Assembly (NCBI RefSeq): GCF_020520425.1
Contig: NC_079487.1
Span: forward strand, 104,008,141 to 104,072,140
Origin: Spinacia oleracea
Taxonomy: Eukaryota > Streptophyta > Magnoliopsida > Caryophyllales > Amaranthaceae
Direction of reading: 5' to 3'
Length of the DNA stretch: 64,000 bases
The notes under the pieces were generated by a model that saw nothing but the letters and a program-made list of their open reading frames with translations, was not told the DNA's origin and ran no database searches. Shown here one piece after another: positions 35,298 through 46,992 of this stretch. Positions within the stretch are counted from its first letter, which is position 1, and every line of letters begins with the position of its first letter. The position numbers and the translations under genes were made by a program.

Positions 35298-38200
35298 TCA
35301 TGGTCTTTTTTCTAATCTTCTAGCCATTGCAAGATCCTGCAATGCTTGGCTTGATATTGTGTGTCCTTGACTTGGTTGAGTCTGTGACAATGGGAAGTCA
35401 TGTGCAGGGAAGGAGTAGATGGTTTGCTCACCCCCATGATCAGAATAGAAAGCTGCAGGAGGTCTTTGCCTCTGTGGTGTGGGGAAGTGTTGTGATATAG
35501 GCTGCATTAATTAAAACAAATTAGGAACAAGTTGGCTTCAGTACAGTAAAGTAACATGTAAGAAAGAATTTGAGTATATTGAATGACTTACAGTAGCTAT
35601 TCTTTGATACCCATTTGGGTAGGTATAAATACCCACACCCCTATTGTGCATTGGTATAGCTGAACTGGTTCTTGGGTGTTGTTGCTGTGGTGTGGTCTGC
35701 TCTGCAGTAGCATGATTGTTGCTGTGTTGTTGTTGCTTAGGGGCATTCTTGCAACCCCTTTTGTTGTGGCCTATCACACCACATAAGCTGCATTTCATAG
35801 AACAACCTGTTCTCTTCAGCTTACCAGATGCAGTTACCTCTCCAACACCATATCTCCTCTTTGTTTTAGGTCTTCCATTGACCTTTTTCACCTTTGGAGC
35901 CACAACAATGCTATCAGAAGTAGGCCACTCTTGAGGACCATTTAAAGGCTCTAACAAAAATTCATATGCCTTCATGTAGGTCTGTTTGCAGAAATATGCA
36001 TTGACATATTGTTCTGGGTGGTCTACTTTATTCCATATAGCAACAATTGCATGTTTGCATGGAATCCCACTCACCTGCCATGCATTGCAACTGCAAGTAT
36101 GTTGGTTCAGATCCACCACATACTTAACCTGTGTTGCACCTTCTCTTACTCCATAGCAAAACCCACCATCCCAGTATGCATTCCAACCCCTAGCCCAAAT
36201 TTTGTGTTTCTCTAACTGAATTTGGATCCTAGGACACAACATTATCTCCTTTTTCCCTATGAAATCTCTTTTCTTATGCAGTCTTTCCATCAAACCCTCT
36301 CTGATATCTTCCAACATGGTAATAATAGGCTTGTGCCTTGCACTCAAGATGTATGCATTAAACACCTCACTCATGTTGTTGTCTACACTGTCACAACAAG
36401 ATAATGGAGTGTAGAATGCCCTACACCATTTCTTGTAGTTCCTTTTCAGTAGGTCTTCAGCAGCTTCATGTGAAATACCCCTCATTACTTCAATGTTTTC
36501 ATTGAAGTGATTTACTGTGTTGCTTTTTGCAATAGTCCAAAATTGTTTTCTGTACTCTAAACCACCTCCAAACACTCCCCTAAAGTTACAGTACACATGC
36601 CTTGCACACACCCTACTTTCAGCTTGTGGAAACACATTTGACACAGCAGCAAGTAAACCCTTTTGTTGGTCAGACATGAAAGTGTACCCTGCTCCTTCAC
36701 TAGTGCCTAAATCAGTAGCTAGAAGTTCTAGAAACCAACTCCATGTGTCAGTGCTCTCAACCTCACAAACAGCCCAAGCCAAAGGGAACATTTGATTGTT
36801 TCCATCCCTCCCTACTGCTACTAACAATTGACCCCCAAATGGTCCCTTTAAGAAACATCCATCAAGTGATATGAAAGGTCTGCATCCTGCCAAGAACCCT
36901 TTCCTAAGTGCCTCAAAACACAAATACAGTCTGTCAAACACATTTGCATCCAACTTCAACTTCACTGTGTTCCCTGGATTGCTTCTTAGTATCTCAGCTG
37001 CATACCTTGGGAGTAATGCATACTGCTCTTTGTATTCACCAACAATGAGTGCTTGACCCCTTCTCCTAGCCCTGGCAGCCTTGTCTTTGCTCACCCTTAT
37101 ACCCTTTTCTAACCAAATGGTTTCCTGAATATCTTGCACTCTCATGTAAGGGTTAACCTTAAACAGATTCTGGTAGTGTTCTGCAATCCAATGTGAAGTC
37201 ATCTTCTTAATGATAGGTGTCCTACCACAAGTGTGCTCACTGACAAATGTTTTCACTGTAAATGACCTTCTTCCTCTCTCCCATGAAGCCCAAATTCTCC
37301 ATTTACAACCTTTATCTTTGTGCTCACACTCTGCACAAACCCTAGTGGAATCATTTTTAGAAAATGGAATGTTTCTTCCTTTATCAATTGAATAATCTAT
37401 GATTGCTTTCCTAAATGTCTTTGGATTCTCAAACTGTTGCCCAACATAAAAAGTGGCTTCCCTCTCTTCAGTTTCAGTGTTGTTTTGCTTCTGTTTCCCT
37501 CTCCCCCTCTTATGGTGTTGTGGTGCAACTAAGTAACCAACATCATCCTCATCTTCTGACTCACTAGGGCTGTCTAAGTCACTGTATCCATCAAAGTCAT
37601 CCCCCAAATTCAGACCACCTTCTACTTTACTTTCTGCTAGTTTTTTCAGCATTACTAACTCCTCAAAATAAGCCTTTTCCCTTCTCATATCATCAGATAT
37701 CTTAGACCTAGCAGTGGCTAACTCATCATCATCTTCATCTGTACCCTCTGAATCATAATCCACTAGTAGAAAAACATTAATTTGCTGCCATGACTTAGCT
37801 GCGTTAATCAATTAACGCCTCTAACTAAATGAGAAATTCGAGGAATTAGTTAAAAAAATAACACTTTGCGGCGTTATCTTCGATTATGACGCAGCGAATT
37901 ATTAAAAAAAAAAATATGGCGGCGTCTATCCTTTAACGCCGCAAATTTGGAGCTTCTTTCTTTCTTTCTTTCTTTCTTTTGGCTTGTCTTCACTTCACAA
38001 AAACACCAGCACCTTCTTCTTCCTTCGTACGATTGACTGACTCTGACCTACTTTCTTCACCATCGAATTTCGCCGGGAAACTTAAGCTCCGCCACCGCCG
38101 TGGTCATTCGAACTCATCTCTGCCGCCGCCGTTCTCACTTGGGGTACATTATGCTTCCACTGGCTCCTCCTCATCCTTGCCTTTTTTTTGTTCAATTGCT

Positions 38201-41200
38201 CTATTCCCCCTCATTTCAGTCTCTCAATTTACATGAATTGTGTTTGAATTATCTAATTATTGCTCTCTTGCTCTGTCCTCTCCTCTCTTCTCTCCCGCTG
38301 AAACTGTAAATTAATTAACCCTAATTTTCAATGTCGAATTTTGGCTTAAAAGAACCTTAAAAATGCTTTAAATTTATCTCTGATTGTATCCTACAAATTT
38401 GGTGTTGGTTCAGGCTCGAGACTAAGAAACCTGAAATTTTTGTTCATGGGTTTTGCTTAGGTTTTAAACTAAATTTAAGATTTCACTGTAATTCGTTCCT
38501 TGGTGTAACACGTTGTATTTGGGTTTGTAGATTCAAGATTTGCTTGTCAACTTTTTGAACATTGTGGTGAGTTTTGACACTGATTTTGGTGGAATTCGGA
38601 TTGTTTATCGCTCTGGCGTTGGTGAGGCTCGTGGTGTCGAGCTTCGTAATGTTATGGAAGCCATGGATGTAAGTTTCTGTTTGTTCAATGCAGTGAGATG
38701 TTGTTATGTGCTATTTAATTCTTTATTCTTAACTAACTGAGTGTATGAATGTATGATGATATTCATTAGCAAACTCGCTAAATTTAGTGTATGATTTGAG
38801 TATTCCATGGCTAACTTGAGGATTCATTTAGCTGCCATTTCCTAGAATTTATAGTTTTCAATTGTCATTTTCCCAGGTGCTAGGAATACTTGATTATGGG
38901 CTTGCAAGGACCGCTGACTTATTCATCAAGCATGTCATTGCTCCTGCAGTGAAATTTAACTCCCCTGTTTCGTTTCTGGAAGAATCTAGTGGTAGCTTGG
39001 TCGAGAGCAGTGACAAAATCTTGAAGATAGTCTCAAGTCTAGAGCCGAAGGTAACATCAATGATATAAATACTCGTATAATAAATTTGGTCCCTTTTCAC
39101 TCAAGAAATTGTATGTATATTGAGTGCCAAAGCAGACAAGCAAGATATAAGAAATCAGGAAGAGCATTAAAGAATTTGGTGATTGGTAAATTTTAATTAG
39201 TCAGTAACACACTAAAACATTAGACTACGTTATTCAAGGAAAAGAACGCAGCATGCTATAGCCTGTTAGATTAACCCCTTTTTTTGATGTAGACAGATGA
39301 CATTGATAGCGATGCTCTATTCTCAAGAATGACGATAGTTGTTAAGTTTATCCACCAGTATATATGTCTTGAAAATGGTCCTTGGATGCGTTGTTTCGGA
39401 AGGTTGCGTGGCCAAGAATGTCTGAGCTTATTATTTCTAACTTCCTCTCAAAGGTAAACACTTCAGCTTTGTCATCCATGTTTCGTTTATGCTCAACTTC
39501 ACTGCATGCATCATGTAAATACTTTTTTCCATGTATGTTGATAGCTGGTTGGTGTGGGACGTGGGGGGGGGGGGGGGGGGGGGCTGATGTTCACCTGATA
39601 CCCTATCTCTAGGTTTGATTGCTTAAGATCTTCAACGCGAATTCATAGTTTTCGTTGGTCTTTTGTTTTTATTTCTTTAAGTGTAGTCTGACCTCTCTTT
39701 GCAGTGTTGAATCTTTTGTATTCTGTATTCTCAGGTTGTCCCTGATGATGCTTCAAAGTTAGTTGATTTTCAGAAGATCATGAACTCTTCTTCTGAATTT
39801 GAGATTGTTTTACAGGAGATTATGTTCATTTCCAAATCTGATAAGAATGATGAAAGATTAAGCAACTTTGCTGATAACGTGGAGGTACACTTTGCTGTGA
39901 GGAAAAAGAGAGAAATGCTGGCAAATGCTAGACAGTTGATTCTACGATGTGACTTTACTGTTCCAGAAGTCAACTCTCATTCAACCTGTCTTATATCTTT
40001 GTGCTCATCTGCTGGAATTACGTACTAACAATTAGCTCTCAGGAGTTTAGCAGCAAAGGACCTAAGTTCGGAAATAACAGATACACTGATTGTGCTGTCA
40101 ATTTGCTATTTTCGTCAGAGAAGTGTATAGTGTCCCTTGCTGCTTGTCAGTTGATGAAGTTGGTGCATCAAACACTTCAAGTAAGATAGTTATTTCTGGC
40201 TATTATTCTGACTTGTTCACTTGTTTATATTAATCATTATTTATAATCACACTAAGCTTTCATTTTGACAAATTATGGTGGAATTGTACCTAACAGTGGT
40301 TTTTGTGATGTTAAGGTATCACAACTAGTATGTTTTCTCAATGTGATACATGGATCATTCTGATTAGCGGATAAACCCCATGAAATTTTAAACTTGACAT
40401 GTTTAAGAGTTACTTCACATGAACATTTTGCTTCACCATTTTATCACAGTTATACCTACTATCCTGAGTCCCTGACTCTGGGCAGGATTGATATCTTGCT
40501 GATTGCATGTTATAAGACGGCATATATGACTTCTTGATAATTCTTGTGTGTAGGATGTTTGTTTGTCATCCCCAAGAGTGGCGTTGGAATTCTATCATGC
40601 TGCAAGGGATGTTCTGTTGCTGTATGAAGCTACCATTCCAATCAAGGTATTCATGTCGTGGAGTTTTTAAATCATTGATGTGAGAACTTCTGCATCACTA
40701 ATGACCATTACATGCCTACAAGTATGCTCACTTTTAGGAAGCAATGCTTTTTTCTTGAAGTATGCTCACTTTTAGGAAGCAATGCTTTTTTCTTGAAGTA
40801 TGCTCACAAGTATGACCCTTTCTTTCCCTTTTGTTTACAGAGCTATGGGGGGTTTTTGTGCTGTTACATATCTAAGTTTTGCCCACAAGGGTTAAAGCAA
40901 GTCCTTGTAACAGGCGGAATTCCATCAATTAAGGATGGATGTAATGCAGATGCCGTATATCATGCATGCTTTGAAAAGATTGTGCGACAAAATGAGAAAT
41001 ATTATGCGACAAAATTATATACCGTAATTCTTTAGTCTTCCCAATTTCTTCTTTTCTTTGTTCGTTCCCTTAATTCCTCTGTTTTACACAGGCTTGAGAG
41101 AGCCTGGGATCTGTAGTGCAGCAGCTACCCCCAACTAAGCCCCCTGTGAGAATGACATATGTCAGACGTAAGAGGAAGGATAAATCAGGAATTACAACTT

Positions 41201-43798
41201 AATGGTGTCAGCATTCTGTTAGAAAATACCGTGAGCAGCAAGTTGGTGATTGTCACGCATGAGAGAGGAGTTGTCAGAGCTAGCACTATAAATAAGGCAG
41301 GAGCCGTAAAAGAATGTTATGTGATATATTCTGTCTTTTTCTTGTCCTTCTACCTCAGTTGTATGCACCATTGGTGATTTAATAGCTTCAAATACAACTA
41401 TTTCTATCCTAGCCTTAATATTATTACCTTTGTTTCTGGGTACAGATTTGCATCCACTAATTCCATAACAAACTTGGAGTTGGTGGAAAAACCTGACTCC
41501 TTGGTAGGAGTTCGACCTGCTGTTTCTGGAGATGGAACTGCGTTAGAAGTACTCATTAAGTGGGATAACCTGCCAGATTATGAGGCAACTTGGGAAGATT
41601 TCCTTGCCGTCCAGACCAGATTTCCGGCTTTTCACCTTGAGGACAAGGTGACTCTATTATTTACTTGGTATGACAATTATTTGCTTGAAACTTTGATGGA
41701 TGGCAGTTTGATAATTGGGGGGGTTTCAACACGAACCCACTATATGCGATACTTTGGTATCTTTGGCAATTAAATAATATCCTTGTTTTGTTTACCTTAA
41801 TATTGATCTATGATCATGTCCTATTTCCCTATATGATATTTAATATTCTAGACCAATCAAATAAGCTTTAAATTTATTTTGTTGACAGTGGACAAGGGAG
41901 ACAAAGTTCCCACATGCTGTATGGAAGGCTGGTCATGGTCTAATTGCTCTTCTTTTGTGAAACTTTGATGTTGTTAATAATATATGGCTTGAGCCCTTTC
42001 CTGGGAGGTTAGTTATTTTGTAACCTTATTTTCTTTTGCTGATATATTTTCCACTTTTTACGGGAAAGCTTGCGAAGTTGTAATTTTTAAAGAATATGAT
42101 TTAACAATGACGATAGTTAGAACTCAGACACAGTTGTCTCTTTGAATGAAAACTCATCTATAGCTTGTGAGTTGCTATCGGTCTAAGTAACCTAATATTA
42201 AGTATATTAAACATTTAAAGAGTTTAGAATACCAATCTAAGTTCATGGGTTAGAGTTAGGGAGCAAAAACGACTATAACAGTCAAAATATGACCTATAAT
42301 GATCATTAAAGTCTTAAACGCGCATAACTTGACCAAAGTAGATGAGAATAATTCTAAGTAACCTAATAAGAAGAATATTAAACATTTAAAGGGTTTAAAA
42401 TAGGAAATTTTGTGAAACACTACCTTTAAGTTTGGTGGTTTTGTGAATTGCTACCTTATATAAACTTTTTTTAATTTAACTACCTTATAAGTTTGGTTTG
42501 TTTGACTAACACTACCATTTGACGTTTTTCGTTAATGTTTTCCGTCGTGTATTTCTTCTATTCTTTTAAATTAACCCTAATTTTATGATATATATATATT
42601 ATTTTGTTAGGTTTGCATTTCAATGAGTGGAGATCCTTTCACCGATGAGCAAATTGATGAAATACGAGACAAATGGGCATCATACTTCACCGAACATTGT
42701 GTGTAATTAACGCTTCATTGATCTCTTCTTGTGGATGTTTCGTGCTACTAAAATCATATATAATTGCCTTATTATATTTTTGGTGCAATTTTGTAACGTA
42801 CGAAGTGTAAAAGATATAGTTATTATAGATTTGAAACTATTTAGGTGGTTTATTTTTTTAAACATATATATGATGGTTAACTTATATGTAAAAATCAATG
42901 TTTCGGAAAGTTATTGGTGGTTGATGACACTTTTGAACGTTGTATAAATGTGGCGTGAGTACAGGTCTACATTTTTGGGATTGTTGAGTATACGAAATAT
43001 ATATTATTTATTAAAAAATATATTATTTATTCGCGGCGTATAAACTTCTGCCATTTTACCAAAGTTTGAGGCGTTCAGGTAGAAACGCCGCAATTCAATT
43101 CAAATATTTTGAGGCGTTTTTCCCTAATTACGCCGCAAATGAATGATTGATTTGAGGCGTTTTTTAACGCCGCAAATCAATACAATTCATTTGCTGCCAC
43201 TCTATTTGCTGCTACGCCTAAAACGCCGCAAATCAATATAAAAGTGACGCCTCAAATCAATATTTTTCTACTAGTGATCAATTTCAGGTTGAGGCACATT
43301 TTGAGGTTGAATTTGAGGTTCAGGTTGAGGTTCAGGTTGAGTTTCAGTTTGTTTGGGTGGGAGTACTGTAAAAGGTGGTTCCACATAATCAGAATTTAAG
43401 TCAACCACATCAGTAGTCAACAACTCAAGGAAGCTACCTCTCCCTCCTCCCCCTCCTGCACTCCTGTTTAGGTTAAAGTTGTAGGTGGGTTTGATTTTAT
43501 GTTCAATGTATATATGAATGCTTTTGTATTCAAAGAGTAAAGCTAAGAAAGGGTCACAAGTACTACTATCAAAACCTAAAAACCTAACCCCATTCTTGAA
43601 TTCTTTCCTAGGGTCCCAGAAATGTACTTTCTCTATATCATTATAACCTAAACTATCGACTAATTCCTTAACATATTTGCCATCTGCATTCTCATGGATG
43701 TAATCAAAGACATCCACCCTCCCCCCACTATAAACCATATCACCTTGCACAACCCATTCACCACCATGATGCACATATATGCAAGGGTTCAAAGTCAA
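35298..43798 (-). CDS. MuDR-type MULE transposase, split by a CACTA insertion
   Basis: The N-terminal part is 43280 to at least 43798: a PB1-like start with LNPCIYVHHGGEWV and FDYIHENADGKYV. The true ATG is probably in an upstream exon not found. The main part is 35592-37760 and the last exon 35298-35501. The two halves meet in frame at the CACTA target site. Domains in order: acidic linker, MuDR DNA-binding domain (FKVNPYM, CKWRIWAS), MULE catalytic core with DDE candidates in SLDGCFLKG, FMSDQQKG and NMSEVFNA, SWIM zinc finger CSCNAWQVSGIPCKHA, and CCHC knuckle CSLCGVIGHNKRGC. All key residues are visible, about 980 aa in total, normal for the family. The CACTA insertion is the only disruption I see, so loss of function is recent. 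Confidence 0.85.
38531..40646 (+). pseudogene. Captured ZW10/MIP1-like gene fragment in CACTA
   Basis: Exons: 38531-38668 (RNVMEAMD), 38877-39050 (VLGILDYGLARTADLFIKHV), 39293-39453 (FIHQYICLENGPWMRCFGRL), 39735 to about 39990 (DERLSNFADNVEVHF, KKREMLANARQL), 40043-40180 (LLFSSEKCIVS, QLMKLVHQTLQ) and 40554-40646 (SSPRVALEFYHAARDVLLLY). They are in the right order with introns kept and match the middle of plant centromere/kinetochore protein ZW10 (MIP1), an ER-Golgi tethering and checkpoint protein. The N- and C-terminal parts are absent. The third exon has a frame shift after CFGRL, where the usual WPRMSELIISNFLSK lies in another frame. Retained introns point to DNA-level capture. Confidence 0.78.
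40841..41025 (+). pseudogene. Captured prolyl-aminopeptidase-like exon in CACTA
   Basis: After a 3' splice acceptor, the sequence reads SYGGF, then in a neighbouring frame CAVTYLSFA, then GLKQVLVTGGIPSI and YHACFEKIVRQNEKYY. This matches the nucleophile-elbow region (GQSYGGF) of plant alpha/beta-hydrolases annotated as proline iminopeptidases (At3g61540-like, from memory). One extra T breaks the frame after SYGGF. Only this exon is recognised, so it is a fragment from a second host gene. Confidence 0.65.
41440..41650 (+). mobile_element. Ty3/gypsy chromodomain fragment (fossil)
   Basis: A short coding remnant contains VLIKWDNLPDYEATWEDF and FHLEDKV, the chromodomain-like end of a gypsy polyprotein. 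No LTR or other domain lies next to it. It is a broken scrap carried inside the CACTA element. Confidence 0.6.
41651..43276 (+). other. 3' part of the CACTA element
   Basis: Mostly AT-rich non-coding sequence. A small ATG frame at 42623-42706 (MSGDPFTDEQIDEIRDKW..., 27 aa) lies near the 3' end. It might be a last exon of a transposon gene, but I cannot tie it to a known family. Two related blocks around cctaatattaagtatattaa (42187) and its variant (42357) are a diverged direct repeat. Confidence 0.35.
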
Positions 43799-44232
43799 AT
43801 CATCAACATCATCTGATCAAAGTTAAACAATATCAATTAAAAAAAACAAAACTTTAAGAAATCAAACCAAACCAAAGCTTGAATAACAACACAAGAGATA
43901 ACAAAGGGAAACATTTCATTCATTCTTCATCATGATCATTCCAGTTTCATTTACAAAAGGGTAGGCTTCAACCCTAACATTTCAAACCTCAATCCACTAT
44001 TGAGGGAGAAGCCTACGGTTAGATATAAACTACTGTCATAGCAGTGACAAATACCAAAAACCAACATTTGTCACATTCACAAAAACCTAATTGCAATGAC
44101 AGTAGTAATGTAATTGTCCTTGAAAATTAAAAATAAAAAAAGCTATAAACAAGCTGGATCAACAAAAGCTTGACAAAAGAGGGGCCACCACCAGCGCCAC
44201 CACCACCCACCCTGCATGGCCTCCACCACCAG

Positions 44233-45160
44233 CTACTCCTCCTCTTCCTTGAAAAGGAGGGGGAAGCCGTCAAAGTAGACGGTCATGTCCTTGTCCAACC
44301 AGGCGTGGAAGTCACGACCATCATTGTCAATGATGTCCATGATGACCCACTCACGCAGCCATGCACGGTAGCATCCTTGAGGGTAGTGGTATGGGAGGCG
44401 GTACCGCAGCTTGGCCCACCGACGCCACTGCTTGCACACACTCTGCACAGCAGACTGCCCCTCCCAGTCCAGCCTGGGGAAGATCTGGGTGATTAGAATG
44501 TCTTGATGATGGCAAAGGGGGTGTGCCTCCCTTAAAGCATGGGCTCCTAAAGTCAAAGTAACGGCCAAAGTCAATAAAACAGTAAGTAAACCCTAATTAT
44601 TATACGGAATCTAGATTAAAATACTTCTAAATTAAGAAACAATAGTTTAAATAAACACCATTTTCAAGAAAATGCAAGCATCAATTCGAATTAATCAAAC
44701 TCTGTTTTTTATTTAAGTGAATCAAAAACAGTAAGTGAAACCCTAATTACTACAAAATCTAGTTTAAATTAATTCCAAGTTAGGCAACAATTGTATAATT
44801 TAACATATTAAACACCATTTTCAAGAACATGCAAGCATCAATTCGAATTAAATATTGGAAAGTAAAAACGGACGAAACCCTAATTCCAACTTCAATTGAT
44901 AAATTATGCGAAATCAGCCCACGATTGTTTAAATTAACATATAAAACACCACAATCAAGATAATGCATGCACCAATTTTGGGAAAAAGTTACTTAACAAA
45001 AAAGCCCTAATTTATCATGGCTCAACTGCAAACATTTATTGAAAAAACCGACAAATTGAATGAAAATACCTTCGTCCCATCTGGATATTCTTGTTCTCTT
45101 CCTGGTGAGACCTTCCCACTTGGAATCAGCAGACCTTTTGTTTGATACGCAAGAACCCAT
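44233..45160 (-). CDS. F-box-like small protein carried by the MULE
   Basis: Exon 1 45070-45160 (MGSCVSNKRSADSKWEGL...) joins exon 2 44233-44546 in frame, giving 134 aa. Residues 43-70 (DILITQIFPRLDWEGQSAVQ, then SVCKQWRRWA) resemble the first helices of an F-box, which recruits SKP1 in SCF ubiquitin ligases. The start MGSCVS fits an N-myristoylation/palmitoylation signal. The C-terminus is acidic (LFKEEEE). It lies between the transposase and the right TIR, in the same orientation. It could be a captured host gene or a family-specific accessory gene; function unknown. Confidence 0.5.
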
Positions 45161-45959
45161 TTTTTTGCAGAAAACTCAGGAGTAATAACTTCTAATTCTC
45201 TTAAGTGTTTGAGTGAGTAAATGGCAAAAAGACAACTGAGAGTGAAAATGGGGGGGGGGGGGGGACCATATAAATAGGAAGTGAAAAGGGGGGAAATAGG
45301 GTTGGGAACAGTAAAAAATTACCGCCAAAACATTATTAGGAAGGAACCAGAAAAAACGAGGGAAGTTGGAAGGGTTTCCACGTGTACACATTGAAAAAGT
45401 AAGTTGAAAAGGCTAAGTAATTGGAAAACTCTTATTTTCATCAAAATCATCTGTTTTCAATCATTAATCTACGTGTATATTAATTCTCCTTTTATTTTAA
45501 TAATTTTTAATATTAGTAAATGCATTTTAACGGAAGTTAGTGACGGAAAACAAAAAGCAGTGTTTTCCATCCATTTTGAGGGACCTAAATGCTCCTTTTG
45601 AAACTTGAGGGACCTAACTGCTCCTTTTGGCAAAGTTTAGGGACCTTCAGTACAGTTTACTCCTCCCAAAACAATGGGGCTTTTCTTTTTCCGCCTCCTT
45701 CGCACCTCCATCATCAATCTTCACCTTCAATCATCATCAATCGTCATTCATCATCACCATTAATTGCTGCATCCTCTCCTCTTCATATCATCCTTGCCGT
45801 CGATCCCCATCCTCCATCGATCATCCACCATCACCATCTCATCAACTATCATCATCACCGTCCATCCTCCTTCAATCAACCATCATCACCGTCGATCTTC
45901 CATCAACCTCAACCACGAGCGCAGCCACGTGACTTCATTAATTCCGTACATCAATTGAG

Positions 45960-46110
45960 CGCTCAAAAAGGTTCGGACGAACACTTGTGATGTTCGGGCG
46001 AACTTTTGTCGGGTTGGGTGAACTCCATTGAGGTTCGACCGAACCTCGTACAATCAGGAACTCTAAATTTGCGGTTCGGTCGAACTACGTTACGGGTTCG
46101 GTCGAACCCG
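45960..46110. repeat. Cluster of GTTCGGTCGAAC-type palindromes
   Basis: Variants of gttcggtcgaac and gttcgggcgaac occur at least six times in 150 bp within the LTR-type element. No coding sense was seen. Confidence 0.55.
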
Positions 46111-46992
46111 AATTGTTCTGTTTTTGCTCTGCTTTTTGCTATGTTTTGGATGATTGTTGTGCCATTTGCTCTGTTTTGGATGATTTGCTGTGCCATTTTC
46201 ATGGCTGGTTTATGTTGTTGGTGGACAAAGATGATGACACTAATGTTGGTGTTGCGGTGACTGAGAGATGGATTGTTTTTCTGTTTGTGTGATGGAAAGG
46301 AGCAGCGTGGAGAGGAGAGGGAGTTTGAGTGGTGGTGTGAATGCTTGGGTACTTACTGTTGGGTTGGGGAGCTTGCCAGCAGGAGAGAAGAGCAGATGAT
46401 GGTGTGTGAGAGTAGTGTGGTGTAGGATATGGAGATGTGTTGTGTAGGTTAGGAGATAGGGGCTGCAGCTTGAAGGCTTGTTGATTGAGTAAGAGTTGAC
46501 TTTTCTTGACCGTACATCATAATTTGCTCGGCCTTGAAACTACTCGCTCCCTAAGACTTTGAATTTGCAATCGGGGTACCTACACAAAAATAAACAAAAG
46601 GCTAGGGGAGAAACAAAATAAAATAAAATAAAACGAAAATAAATAATAAAAAAATGAGAGTGACTTAAAAGAAATAGAAAGTAATAACGAAAATAAACCA
46701 ATTAATAGAATTACCTATAAAATTAACGAAATAAAGAAAAATAGATAAATTAAGAAAATAAATCCTAAAAACTAATATAAAAAAGGCTAATTACATTAAA
46801 CTAAGTTATAAACATTCAAAATAAAGAAATTAAGGAAAATAAAGATAAAAAATATTAAAAATAGAATAAAACGACTCAAATTATGCCTAAATTACTACCC
46901 TATGAGCGACATAAATGTCACTCATCAATCACCTCCCCCTGTCGTGACACCAACTACACCATCTGTTGTTGTTGTTGTTGTTGTAACACCTA

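Larger units (their letters stand above)
37761..43276 (+). mobile_element. CACTA element carrying captured gene fragments
   Basis: The termini CACTAGTAGAAAAA and TTTTTCTACTAGTG are perfect inverted repeats with the 3 bp duplication ATC (37758-37760 and 43277-43279). Subterminal gcggcgt and aacgccgcaaat motifs cluster at both ends (37860-37945 and 43020-43250), as CACTA transposase-binding repeats do. No TNP2-type transposase is present, so it is non-autonomous. Inside are ZW10-like exons, a hydrolase exon and a gypsy chromodomain scrap. Confidence 0.85.
34274..45662. mobile_element. Autonomous-type MULE, 11.4 kb, 10 bp duplication
   Basis: The inverted ends start GAGTAAATAG and (reverse complement of the right end) GAGTAAACTG and run on into ggtccctaaactttgccaaa and aggagcatttaggtccct, about 150 bp in all. 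CTCCCAAAAC is repeated at 34264-34273 and 45663-45672, within the 9-11 bp range of Mutator-like elements. It carries three genes: GRF zinc finger (+), MuDR-type transposase (-) and F-box-like (-). A CACTA element is inserted in the transposase gene, so the element is probably no longer self-mobile as it stands, although its conserved frames look young. Confidence 0.85.
33042..46927 (-). mobile_element. LTR-type element (possibly solo LTR, about 2.5 kb) split by a MULE
   Basis: It begins TGATCAAGGGG and ends ...GTCACTCATCA, giving TG...CA ends, with a 5 bp duplication ATCAC (33037-33041 and 46928-46932). Removing the inner MULE leaves about 2.5 kb with no recognisable gag or pol, so a solo LTR or a non-autonomous LTR element is likely. 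Orientation is tentatively minus. A partial relative is at 15077. Superfamily not assignable. Confidence 0.6.

Noticed and set aside
36000-37395. Several plus-strand frames of 60-92 codons
   Set aside because: They are antisense to the MULE transposase exon, which has clear domains.
39560-39585. G homopolymer in the CACTA (also near 45250, and C near 51560)
   Set aside because: Simple homopolymers prone to sequencing or assembly error; no function inferred.
45589-45990. His/Ser/Pro-rich frames after the MULE
   Set aside because: tcatcatc-type low-complexity sequence in the LTR-type element, spanning the MULE end and therefore not one gene.
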